This document shows positions 28,130-34,898 of a stretch of DNA of 34,898 bases, in pieces (position 1 is the first letter of the stretch; every line of letters begins with the position of its first letter). Location: positions 1 to 34,898 of the forward strand of contig JAFQBG010000029.1 in assembly GCA_017416705.1 (NCBI GenBank), written 5' to 3'. This DNA comes from Bacteroidaceae bacterium (GTDB lineage: Bacteria; Bacteroidota; Bacteroidia; Bacteroidales; Bacteroidaceae). A program made the position numbers and the translations under genes. The notes below the pieces were generated by a model. That model ran no database searches, had not been told where the DNA came from, and worked only from the letters and a program-made list of their open reading frames with translations.

Positions 28130-28222
28130 TATATTTGCTGTAAACAGCGAATATGCGTTGCTCTCACTTTAAAATAACAAAGCAAGCGTTATATACGCTC
28201 GCTCGTTTGCGATTATATTCGC
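28130..28222 (+). repeat. 93-bp intergenic repeat, copy B
   Basis: Homologous to copy A at 6625-6717 and the same length. It begins with TATATTTG. It contains an 11-bp palindrome (28131-28141 with 28144-28154, one G-T pair) and a second imperfect hairpin at 28179-28190, then CTCGCTCGTTTG, and ends at the -7 box of udk. Confidence 0.75.
28214..28221 (+). promoter_or_regulatory. udk -7 box at the end of repeat B
   Basis: TATATTCG matches the TAnnTTCG subtype and lies 36 nt before ATG 28258. The position about 20 nt upstream reads GTTA, a poor -33 box. A second -7-like TATATTTG opens the repeat at 28130. Confidence 0.5.
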
Positions 28223-28257
28223 CATGTTGAAACTATTTTAATTTATTCACATTCGCT

Positions 28258-28881
28258 ATGTATATAATAGGTATTGCCGGAGGAACGGCATCGGGGAAAA
28301 CCACCGTAGTAAAAGAAATTGTAAATTCATTGCCCAAGGGGCAGGTTGTAGTCATACCGCAGGACTCGTACTACAAAGACAGCAGCCACGTACCTGTGGA
28401 GGAGCGACAATATATTAATTTCGACCACCCCGACGCGTTCGATTGGGATTTGCTTGTGCAGCAGCTTGCCCAACTACGCAACGGCGAACCGATAGACCAG
28501 CCCACCTATTCCTATATAACTTGCACCCGACAGCCCGAGACCATACACATAGAACCACGCAAGGTAATTATCATCGAGGGCATCATGACCCTTGTCAGCA
28601 AGGAACTACGCGACTTGATGGACTTGAAAATTTTTGTCGATGCTCCCGACGACGAACGGCTCATCCGCCTCATACGTCGCGACATCGTGGAGCGCGGACG
28701 CACACCCGAAATGGTTCTTTCGCGCTACGAGCGCATTGTAAAAGCCATGCACGACGAGTTCATAGAACCAACCAAAAAATTTGCAGATATTCTCATTCCG
28801 CAAGGGGGCAACAACCAAAAGGCCATAAAGGCATTGCAAATGGCCATACAATATTTCATAGGGAACGACAGCGATGTATAA
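28258..28881 (+). CDS. udk: Uridine kinase
   Basis: Phosphorylates uridine and cytidine in pyrimidine salvage. The P-loop GGTASGKTT begins at residue 7. IPQDSYYKD, NFDHPDAFDWDLL and EGIMTL are characteristic of the uridine kinase/phosphoribulokinase fold, and RLIRRDIVERGR is the lid with phosphate-binding arginines. The 207-aa length is normal. The last 8 nt overlap the transglycosylase gene, so the two are translationally coupled. Confidence 0.95.
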   Translation: MYIIGIAGGTASGKTTVVKEIVNSLPKGQVVVIPQDSYYKDSSHVPVEERQYINFDHPDAFDWDLLVQQLAQLRNGEPIDQPTYSYITCTRQPETIHIEPRKVIIIEGIMTLVSKELRDLMDLKIFVDAPDDERLIRLIRRDIVERGRTPEMVLSRYERIVKAMHDEFIEPTKKFADILIPQGGNNQKAIKALQMAIQYFIGNDSDV

Positions 28882-29620
28882 GAAATATATTTACTCCGTT
28901 GCGCTGGTTGCTCTGTTTTTTATCTGCGTTGTAGAGGGCGACAGAATATTTGTCGCTCCCAAGCTCCCGCAGGCATCGAAATCCATGGTGACAGAAAAAA
29001 AATATGTGTCGCCGTATGTCACTATATCGGCCTTCGACGACCATTTCAGGGAGGCTGCCGACAGTATCGGATGGGACTGGAAGCTATTGGCAGCCATTGG
29101 GTTCACCGAGTCGCGTTTCGACAGTACCGCCCTCTCGCAGGTTGGAGCAAGCGGCGTCATGCAGGTAATGCCGCGAACATTGCAGCAGTTCGGAGTACCC
29201 GACTCCTTGTGTTTCGAGCCACGCAGGAATATAATGGCTGCAACCGGCCTGTTGAAAAGCCTCGACCATATTTTTCGCCGCATAGACAATGTCGATGAGC
29301 GCAGCAATTTTGTGTTGGCATCGTACAACGCCGGGATAGGACACATAAGCGATGCCATGCGTCTTGCCGACAAATACGGGCGCAACCGCTACAAATGGGA
29401 AAACAGCGTCGATACCTTCCTTATTCTTAAAAGTGAGCCGCAATACTACACCGACAGCCTGTGCAAGAACGGCCAATTCAAGGATTGGAAACAAACCATA
29501 CAATTTATTAAAAAAGTAAAAAGACGATGGCATAAATACAAAAAACTGCAAGAGGCCTACGACGACTCCATACGCAATATTATGCTAAACGACAGCACCG
29601 TCGAAATTCGGTGCAAATAA
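28874..29620 (+). CDS. Lytic transglycosylase (SLT domain)
   Basis: A 248-aa exported murein hydrolase that cleaves the MurNAc-GlcNAc bond with formation of the anhydro sugar. A signal or anchor helix covers residues 5-21. The SLT domain follows: GFTESRFD with catalytic E79, ASGVMQVMPRT and ASYNAGIGH. The C-terminal 40 residues are basic (KKVKRRWHKYKKL) and could contact the wall. The SLT arrangement resembles the MltF C-terminal domain, but there is no substrate-binding-protein domain. It overlaps udk by 8 nt. Confidence 0.92.
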   Translation: MYKKYIYSVALVALFFICVVEGDRIFVAPKLPQASKSMVTEKKYVSPYVTISAFDDHFREAADSIGWDWKLLAAIGFTESRFDSTALSQVGASGVMQVMPRTLQQFGVPDSLCFEPRRNIMAATGLLKSLDHIFRRIDNVDERSNFVLASYNAGIGHISDAMRLADKYGRNRYKWENSVDTFLILKSEPQYYTDSLCKNGQFKDWKQTIQFIKKVKRRWHKYKKLQEAYDDSIRNIMLNDSTVEIRCK

Positions 29621-29705
29621 ATTCACATGCGCCACACAGGCACATCGTTGCATTGCGATGAGCCTATAAATTTACGTTGCGCCCGCTACAAAACAACCCC
29701 AAGCA

Positions 29706-32630
29706 ATGGCAAACGACTTTATTCAAAAGACAAGAATAAAATTCATCTGTTACGACACCGACAAAATCATAGGAACAGACAGCAATGGCAAGCGCACCGT
29801 TGTCGGCATGCCGCAAGCATGGTGCTACAAATCGTTGCCGTCGTTGCTCTACGAGGGTTGCACGCTCAACATACTATCGGCTGTTGTCGATGAGCAAGGC
29901 ACGTTGCGCCCCCGCGACATAATATTGCAGCCCGACTATCTGATAGATATCTCGGCCCTTTCGCGCTGTGTGCAGAGCTATGGCTCGCCTGCAATAGGAT
30001 ACATTCTTAACATGCTTGAACAGAGCGAAGAAAGTGCCGCCCGTCTGCTTGGAGAAGCCGCAAATATGTTCCTCGACGACTGTGTAAACAGCACAGCCCC
30101 CAATGGTGCCACCTATAAAAATTCCATACTCCGTTTTTTTGCCGAATATCCGTTGCCGCTGTCCGTATGCAAGGATATCGACAACAAATTCTTTGCTCAG
30201 GCGCAAGAACAATTCTACAATATACAGGCAAAAATGGGCGGACAAGGCTTCAACGCCACCGGCTACTACAACCGCGACAACGTACACCTTGAACCATCGT
30301 TTTTTTGCGAGTCGCTTGGGCTGCAAGGACGCATAGACCTATTGCAAAGCGATTGCAGCAAGCTCATAGAACTAAAATCGGGCAAAGCCGACGAGTATCG
30401 CAGAACATCGAAGGAGGAACACAAACTGCAAATGTCGCTCTACAAGGAAATGCTCTGCTACAATATGGGCATGGAGCGCAGCGACATAAAGGCCTACCTT
30501 TTTTACTCGCGCTACCCGCTGTTCTTGGGCGACGAATCCTCGGCAACGGATATCAGCAACGCGCTCATGCTGCGCAACAGGATAATGGCACTGCTACGCT
30601 GCATGTGCAACGACGGATTGTTATCGACACTAAGGAACACCACCGCCGACGACCTTAACGAACTAAACACAACGTCGCGCCTGTGGACAAACTACCAACG
30701 TCCGCGAATAGAAAAAATACTCACCCCCATAAAAAAAGCCGACAAGCTACTGTGCCAATACGTTTTTGGACACATGGCATTCGTGGTGCGCGAGATGATG
30801 CACGCAAAAGCATCGGACAACCCACGCAACAATGGTCGTTGCTTTGCCGATGTGTGGCGACTCTCCACCGAGGAGAAAATAGAGAATGGCAATATAATGC
30901 TCGGCCTCAGCATAAAGGAAACAACAGAAAAAGAGGGCATAACAGACATCACGTTCAATATAGAACAGAGGAGCGAGAATTTCTTTCCCAATTTCAGAGT
31001 GGGCGACACAGTGTTCATGTACCGCCGCGACAAGGATAGCGACAATGCCACCAACAGCATTGTGACACGTGGCACCATAGGCATGCTGAGCCCCACAAGC
31101 GTCACGCTGCATTTGCGCCACAAGCAAGGCAACAGCACGTTGTTCTCGCGTCGGGGCAGCTACGCAATAGAGCACGACCACCTCGACAGCACATTCCGCA
31201 CATCGTTGCACAACCTATTTAGCCTGCTCACCGCCCCCGAACAACGCATCGGGCTGCTGCTTGGCAGCAGTGAGCCACAGACCGACAACACGCGCACGCT
31301 CCGCGGCGACTACGGCAACGAATATATCAACGACATTGTGCTAAAAGCCAAAAGAGCCAAGGAACTGTTCATGCTTGTGGGGCCTCCCGGAACAGGCAAG
31401 ACATCGCAGGCCCTACGCTGCATGGTGCAGGAGTTCCACGCCGACGGCAATAACATACTGCTGGCATCGTACACCAACCGCGCCGTCGATGAGATATGCC
31501 AGACGTTGGAACGCATAACCCCCACCCTGCAATATATCAGGGTGGGCAGTGAACAAAATTGCAGTGCCGACTACCGTCACCGCCTGCTCAAGAACAGCAT
31601 CGCCCAATGCAAAAACCGCGAGCAGATACGTTGCAAACTAAACGACACCACTATTTTTGTGGGCACAATAGCGTCGCTCACAGGCAACAAGGAGCTGTTT
31701 GCAATAAAAAAATTCGACGTGGCAATAATAGACGAAGCCACACAGATATTGGAGTCGCAATTAGCCGGTTTGCTCTCGGTTGTAACGCCCCAAGGAGTGC
31801 CGGCAATAGACAAATTCATACTCATAGGCGACCCCAAGCAGCTACCCGCCGTGGTGGCACAGCCAAGCAGCGAAAGCATTGTCACCGACGAGGCGTTGCG
31901 CTCCATAGGGTTGCACGACTACGCCACATCGCTGTTCGAACGATTTTATGCCACATACCACCACAACAGCAACCTGACAGCCACGTTGCACAAGCAAGGA
32001 CGCATGCACCCCGATGTATGCCGTTTTGCCAATCGCCATTTTTATGGCAACGAATTACAACCCATTCCACTGCCCCACCAAACCGAGGAGCAGGAATATG
32101 CCATATACGACAGCAACGACCCCACCGAAAGCATACTTGCCACACGACGCGTTGCATTCATAGCAACCGAAAAGCCAAGCACAACCGCCGGCAAGACTAA
32201 TGCCAACGAAGCCAAGGCAATAGCAAAATTCATAAGCGCATACTACCGCCTATGCACAAAAAACGGCAAGCAGTGCGACCCGTCGAGCGAAGTAGGCGTC
32301 ATTGTTCCATTCCGCAACCAGATAGCCATGGTCATGCAAGCCATAGAAGCCGAAAACATCCCGCATAGCAAGGATATAATAATAGACACAGTGGAGCGTT
32401 TCCAAGGTTCACAAAGGGAAATGATATTATATGGAACCACCGTAACAAAAAAAGATATGCTGGATGCACTGTCATCGCCCACACACGACGCCGACGGCAC
32501 ACTCATCGACCGCAAACTGAACGTAGCCCTCACCCGCGCCCGTCGTCGCATGTACATATTCGGCAATGTCCAAACACTGTCGGCATCGCCCATATACAAC
32601 AGCCTGATGCAAGAATTTTGTGTGTCATAG
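29706..32630 (+). CDS. Dna2-like fusion: PD-(D/E)XK nuclease plus SF1B helicase
   Basis: A 974-aa protein with two enzyme parts. The nuclease lies at about 180-290: GRID (D211), IELKSGK (E222, K224) and HKLQMSLYKEML, the order of PD-(D/E)XK nucleases related to Cas4, RecB and Dna2. The helicase, from about 500, has Walker A GPPGTGKT at 559-566 (K565), Walker B IIDEATQ (D676, E677), motif III IGDPKQLPAVV, VGVIVPFRNQ, DTVERFQGSQREM and motif VI NVALTRARRRM. A four-cysteine iron-sulfur cluster as in Dna2 is not evident. The likely role is DNA end processing or repair. It is 85 nt after the transglycosylase and has no partner gene. Confidence 0.87.
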   Translation: MANDFIQKTRIKFICYDTDKIIGTDSNGKRTVVGMPQAWCYKSLPSLLYEGCTLNILSAVVDEQGTLRPRDIILQPDYLIDISALSRCVQSYGSPAIGYILNMLEQSEESAARLLGEAANMFLDDCVNSTAPNGATYKNSILRFFAEYPLPLSVCKDIDNKFFAQAQEQFYNIQAKMGGQGFNATGYYNRDNVHLEPSFFCESLGLQGRIDLLQSDCSKLIELKSGKADEYRRTSKEEHKLQMSLYKEMLCYNMGMERSDIKAYLFYSRYPLFLGDESSATDISNALMLRNRIMALLRCMCNDGLLSTLRNTTADDLNELNTTSRLWTNYQRPRIEKILTPIKKADKLLCQYVFGHMAFVVREMMHAKASDNPRNNGRCFADVWRLSTEEKIENGNIMLGLSIKETTEKEGITDITFNIEQRSENFFPNFRVGDTVFMYRRDKDSDNATNSIVTRGTIGMLSPTSVTLHLRHKQGNSTLFSRRGSYAIEHDHLDSTFRTSLHNLFSLLTAPEQRIGLLLGSSEPQTDNTRTLRGDYGNEYINDIVLKAKRAKELFMLVGPPGTGKTSQALRCMVQEFHADGNNILLASYTNRAVDEICQTLERITPTLQYIRVGSEQNCSADYRHRLLKNSIAQCKNREQIRCKLNDTTIFVGTIASLTGNKELFAIKKFDVAIIDEATQILESQLAGLLSVVTPQGVPAIDKFILIGDPKQLPAVVAQPSSESIVTDEALRSIGLHDYATSLFERFYATYHHNSNLTATLHKQGRMHPDVCRFANRHFYGNELQPIPLPHQTEEQEYAIYDSNDPTESILATRRVAFIATEKPSTTAGKTNANEAKAIAKFISAYYRLCTKNGKQCDPSSEVGVIVPFRNQIAMVMQAIEAENIPHSKDIIIDTVERFQGSQREMILYGTTVTKKDMLDALSSPTHDADGTLIDRKLNVALTRARRRMYIFGNVQTLSASPIYNSLMQEFCVS

Positions 32631-32747
32631 ACAGTAAAATTCTATATTTTCGGCAAGCCTGTAACAATTTCGCAAATACACCTTATTAAATTATATATAT
32701 ACGCACCATGCCATTTGCAAAAAAATTACAAAAAAACATAAAAAACA

Positions 32748-32779
32748 CTTGTAACGCTTACAAAATTAGTTTATATTCG
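32748..32779 (+). promoter_or_regulatory. Promoter of the putative ncRNA / cohesin-dockerin unit
   Basis: CTTG (32748-32751), a 20-nt spacer and TATATTCG (32772-32779) match the Bacteroidetes TTCG subtype, with the same -33 and spacing as purM. Transcription is expected to start near 32785. Confidence 0.65.
32749..32763. promoter_or_regulatory. Palindrome overlapping the -33 box (possible operator)
   Basis: TTGTAA CGC TTACAA is a perfect 6-3-6 inverted repeat whose left arm is the -33 box, a usual place for a repressor or activator site. Confidence 0.45.
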
Positions 32780-32785
32780 CATTGT

Positions 32786-32984
32786 AATTAACAATATGCA
32801 ATGAGAACAACACAAATAACATACAACCCAAGTTCCCGGCCCGAAAGAGTCGAGGCACCCAACGTTTATAGCTGTTTGGTTCTCAGCGTATTACCTCCCC
32901 CATTTTCAAATAGATATAATAGACATATTGCAATACACATGCAATCGTGCGGCACATACGTGCCGAGCGGTTGTATGTTTTTTT
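32786..32984 (+). ncRNA. Putative structured RNA or attenuated leader, about 200 nt
   Basis: A promoter ends at 32779 and a strong hairpin with seven T ends at 32984, with no convincing gene between. Long-range pairs nest: CAATATG (32792-32798) with CATATTG (32924-32930), and inside it TGAGAAC (32802-32808) with GTTCTCA (32879-32885). An internal CCAAC/GTTTGG pairing is possible at about 32859-32879. This is the arrangement of a free small RNA; Bacteroidales have promoter-terminator RNAs (6S-like, Bacteroidales-1 motif) of this size, but I cannot match a consensus by eye. Alternatively it is the leader of the downstream secreted-protein pair, regulated by attenuation. A 63-codon frame (32801-32992) runs through the terminator and is unlikely to be a gene. 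Confidence 0.5.
32937..32984 (+). terminator. Terminator hairpin of the putative ncRNA
   Basis: A lower stem of 11 pairs (32937-32947 with 32968-32978) and an upper stem CGGCAC/GTGCCG (32950-32955 with 32960-32965) are separated by a 2x2 internal mismatch. The ATAC loop and a run of seven T complete it. It ends 30 nt before the next start codon. Confidence 0.8.
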
Positions 32985-33014
32985 ATGAATAACCCCCGAA
33001 AACAACAAACATTT

Positions 33015-33647
33015 ATGAAATTCAGAAAAGTAAAATCCACCCTGCTGTTGCTTGCCCTTATGCTCGTCACACCCCTGTGCGGGCAAGAGGCTGCCACAGC
33101 CATAGGGCGCATAAGCCTGAGCATAGGTGCGACAGACAACCCGAGTGCAACGCCCCTGTTATTGTCGTTGCACGAGAGCACAGTGTCGCTAACCGCAGCC
33201 GAAATATACATTCTGCTGCCGCAGAACGCCACACTGACCACAAACGCAACCCCCGAGGCGGCATGCAGCGCAACGCACGAGATAACGGAAGGCAACACCC
33301 CCGACGGCTATTTCGTCTCCATAGCAAGCCCCATGCTCGACACCTTCAACAGCAGCGACACCCTGCTGTGCCGTTGGCAGTGCGACCTGTCGTCGTTGCC
33401 CGAAGGCACATACACCATACAAGGCAAGGGAGTATTCGCCGTTGGCGCAGAGGAAAACATAGAATGTTATGCCACAGCCGATATTAACGAGAGAATAACC
33501 ATACGTTCGGGCAGCGTCACCGCCATAGAGCATGTAGAGAGCGACAGCAACACCCCCGGCGTCATATACAATCTGCAAGGACAACGCCTGCCGCAAGCAC
33601 GTCGCGGAGCAATATATATTATAAACGGTAAAAAAGTAAAACTATGA
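33015..33647 (+). CDS. Secreted beta-rich protein, cohesin-like candidate with C-terminal sorting-like motif
   Basis: A 210-aa exported protein. The signal peptide covers residues 1 to about 23 (LLLLALMLVTPLCGQ). The start ATG 33015 is chosen because it begins the signal peptide; the frame is open upstream to 32928, but that part lies in the ncRNA/terminator. Residues 30-165 alternate short strands (ISLSIGATDN, AEIYILLPQ, YTIQGKGVFAV) in a pattern like a cohesin or related jelly-roll domain; this is a guess. The end, GVIYNLQGQRLPQ then GAIYIINGKKVKL, is a C-terminal element common in Bacteroidales secreted proteins and similar to type IX sorting domains. Its stop overlaps the start of a dockerin protein (ATGA). 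Confidence 0.75.
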   Translation: MKFRKVKSTLLLLALMLVTPLCGQEAATAIGRISLSIGATDNPSATPLLLSLHESTVSLTAAEIYILLPQNATLTTNATPEAACSATHEITEGNTPDGYFVSIASPMLDTFNSSDTLLCRWQCDLSSLPEGTYTIQGKGVFAVGAEENIECYATADINERITIRSGSVTAIEHVESDSNTPGVIYNLQGQRLPQARRGAIYIINGKKVKL

Positions 33648-33946
33648 ACATAAGACATATTTTGTTACTCGTAGGCATGCTGTTTTCCACAGTGGCTGCT
33701 GCACAAAATCTTCCTGCCGACACCAACGCCGACGGCAAGGTGGACAAAGCCGATGCCATGCTCATATACAGCTACATCCTTGGCACAGCAGACTCCGGTA
33801 TCACCCTTGAACAGGTTGATGTAAACAACGATGGCACAGCCAACACCGCCGATGTGGTGGCAGTCTATTTTTATATAAAAAACTGCCCCGACGAAGGTTT
33901 TATAGGTAATGGACAGGATAGCGACGATAGCGAATTTAAAGAATAA
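33644..33946 (+). CDS. Stand-alone secreted dockerin type I protein
   Basis: A 100-aa protein: signal peptide 1-21 (ending VAAAQ), then almost only a dockerin. Two calcium-binding loop-helix repeats are clear, DTNADGKVDKADAMLIYSYI (D26 to D37) and VDVNNDGTANTADVVAVYFY (D59 to D70). The tail is acidic (GNGQDSDDSEFKE). Dockerins bind cohesins to assemble enzyme or surface complexes and are normally a module on a larger enzyme; here no enzyme is attached. It overlaps the upstream gene by 4 nt, so the two are coupled and probably made in equal amounts. Confidence 0.85.
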   Translation: MNIRHILLLVGMLFSTVAAAQNLPADTNADGKVDKADAMLIYSYILGTADSGITLEQVDVNNDGTANTADVVAVYFYIKNCPDEGFIGNGQDSDDSEFKE

Positions 33947-33956
33947 TTCTTTAAAT
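33934..33956. terminator. Possible terminator, AT palindrome over the dockerin stop
   Basis: ATTTAAAGAAT and its exact complement flank one A; the stop TAA (33944-33946) lies at the centre. No T tract follows, so this is weak as an intrinsic terminator. Confidence 0.35.
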
Positions 33957-33990
33957 CGCGAGTTTTGCAGACAAACGAGTCAATTTGGGA

Positions 33991-34028
33991 AACTGAAAAC
34001 TGAAAGGTGAAAACTGAAAACTGAAAAC
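33991..34028 (+). repeat. Heptanucleotide array AACTGAA x5 upstream of fimbrillin-like gene
   Basis: Five 7-bp units run from 33991 to 34025 (the third reads AGGTGAA), followed by AAC. The array ends 5 nt before the start codon at 34033. Confidence 0.93.
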
Positions 34029-34032
34029 GATT

Positions 34033-34898
34033 ATGAGAATAACAAAAAAAGCAAACAAGAGCAGAACAACATCTGTACTCTGTACTCTGTTATCTGTACT
34101 CTTCATCACCGCTTGCCAGCAGGACGACATCGTGCCCGACACACCCGCTGCTCCTACCGAGGGCTATCACCTGACCTTTGACGGAGGTGTGGGCATTGAG
34201 ACTGGTACCCGTGCTGTCTGGAATGACGATAATGGTTCGGGCAACCTGATTTTCCAGTGGGACTATACTCCTGAGGGGACAGAGGATTATGAAATGGTGA
34301 TGGCAATTGTGGGAGGTGAACTTGTCAAGACCATTGAAGGGAACTACCACACCTACGCCAGCATCAATAGGCACAGTATATACTCCGACGATGCTCACTG
34401 GGCAACATTCAAGACCATAGAGACGTACCCATATGATATAACCGGCAGTAAGTATGTGGGCTTTGATGTCCTTGCTGTCGCTCCTATCTGCGAAGCGAAC
34501 GGTGCTTCAATTGTGAGTCATGACATTATCTTCGATGCCACAATGCTAATGCCTGCTACATTTACACAGGTTGCCAATCAAGAGCCTGACTTCCTGCGCA
34601 ACTATATGTATATGTATGCCTACGAAATGATTGACGACAATAGGGCAACGACGCTCCGGTTCAAGCATATCCCTGCCACCTTCCGCTTCATCATTACCAA
34701 CAAGCGGCCAACGGAGGCAACCATCAAGAGTGTTCAGGTGTCGCAGACTGATGCTGCATTGCCTGTAGCCTCCAAGTGGGTAAGTATAGATTTTCAAGGA
34801 GATCTTTCTTTCAGTCGAAGCACTCATGCCGCGATTTCAACGCAGTTGGGTGAAAATGGTACCACTGTGCAGAAAGATGCCAAGTACACAGCGTATGC
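34033..34898 (+). CDS. Fimbrillin-like lipoprotein (3' end beyond window)
   Basis: An open frame of 288 codons runs off the window end. The start is ATG 34033. The signal peptide ends in the lipobox ITAC (C28), followed by QQDD, so the protein is a predicted exported lipoprotein. After it, YHLTFDGGV and a GTRAVWNDDNGSG...FQWD segment resemble the N-terminal region of FimA/Mfa-type fimbrillins and related adhesins of Bacteroidales, with a later FKHIPATFRFIITN block. Fimbrillin precursors are lipoproteins that are cut at the surface before polymerising. Codon use differs from the rest of the window (CCT, GCT, ATC/ATT and CTG are frequent, ATA is rare), suggesting transfer. The subunit type cannot be told without the C-terminus. 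Confidence 0.8.
   Translation, partial: MRITKKANKSRTTSVLCTLLSVLFITACQQDDIVPDTPAAPTEGYHLTFDGGVGIETGTRAVWNDDNGSGNLIFQWDYTPEGTEDYEMVMAIVGGELVKTIEGNYHTYASINRHSIYSDDAHWATFKTIETYPYDITGSKYVGFDVLAVAPICEANGASIVSHDIIFDATMLMPATFTQVANQEPDFLRNYMYMYAYEMIDDNRATTLRFKHIPATFRFIITNKRPTEATIKSVQVSQTDAALPVASKWVSIDFQGDLSFSRSTHAAISTQLGENGTTVQKDAKYTAY
34072..34099 (+). repeat. Heptanucleotide array TCTGTAC x4 inside the signal peptide
   Basis: Four 7-bp units lie in codons 14-23 (third unit TCTGTTA). The unit length is not a multiple of three, so a gain or loss of one unit would shift the frame. Confidence 0.92.

Larger units (their letters stand above)
27809..28257. other. Divergent intergenic region fbaA/udk
   Basis: These 449 nt contain the fbaA -7 box, repeat copy B and the udk -7 box. 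An 8-bp inverted repeat, GCCTTGTG (27962-27969) with CACAAGGC (28015-28022), encloses 45 nt of no known type. No open frame of coding character is present. Confidence 0.6.

Noticed and set aside
29706-32630. Cas4 or CRISPR-associated role of the nuclease-helicase
   Set aside because: No array or cas1/cas2 in the window, and no Cas4 cysteine cluster; the Dna2-like description fits better.
32801-32992. 63-codon frame in the putative ncRNA
   Set aside because: Runs through a strong terminator hairpin, has no domain and overlaps paired RNA segments.

Overview
The window looks like chromosomal DNA of a Bacteroidales bacterium (phylum Bacteroidota). The evidence is a type III glutamine synthetase, a fused LpxC-FabZ enzyme, a Glu-Glu-motif dipeptidyl peptidase IV, dockerin and fimbrillin-like surface proteins, and promoters of the Bacteroidetes type (-7 TAnnTTTG or TAnnTTCG with a TTG-like -33 box about 20 nt upstream). 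Shine-Dalgarno sequences are mostly absent, and most genes use ATA for isoleucine heavily. The genus cannot be fixed from the sequence alone.

Layout. Positions 1-750 hold the RNase P RNA gene with its promoter and terminator. Positions 750-4813 (minus strand) form a glnN - riboflavin synthase - nitroreductase - GNAT operon. A 612-nt promoter region leads to nagA (5312-6475). Positions 6736-11322 carry an M3 peptidase, a small lipoprotein, dCMP deaminase and an S41 protease, followed by a glutaredoxin-like protein. Positions 11847-15187 carry purM, a small membrane protein, prfA and pyrF. Positions 15296-20043 carry lpxD, lpxC-fabZ, lpxA, a PRiA4-like gene and miaA. That run joins three lipid A genes, one of them fused to a fatty-acid dehydratase, to a tRNA modification enzyme. 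A 2.7-copy tandem repeat separates miaA from a convergent radical-SAM gene. DPP IV and a membrane metallophosphoesterase follow (21167-24520), then on the minus strand a GtrA/FAD-oxidoreductase pair and class II aldolase. Uridine kinase, a lytic transglycosylase and a Dna2-like nuclease-helicase occupy 28258-32630.

The last 2.3 kb are accessory in character. They hold a promoter-terminator unit that looks like a ~200-nt structured RNA, a coupled pair of secreted proteins (a beta-rich cohesin-like candidate and a stand-alone dockerin), and a truncated fimbrillin-like lipoprotein gene with different codon use and two heptanucleotide arrays.

Most of the window is housekeeping. The best candidates for something undescribed are the ncRNA or leader at 32786-32984, the minimal dockerin pair, the 93-bp hairpin repeat found upstream of both the M3 peptidase and udk, and the heptamer arrays at the fimbrillin-like gene.
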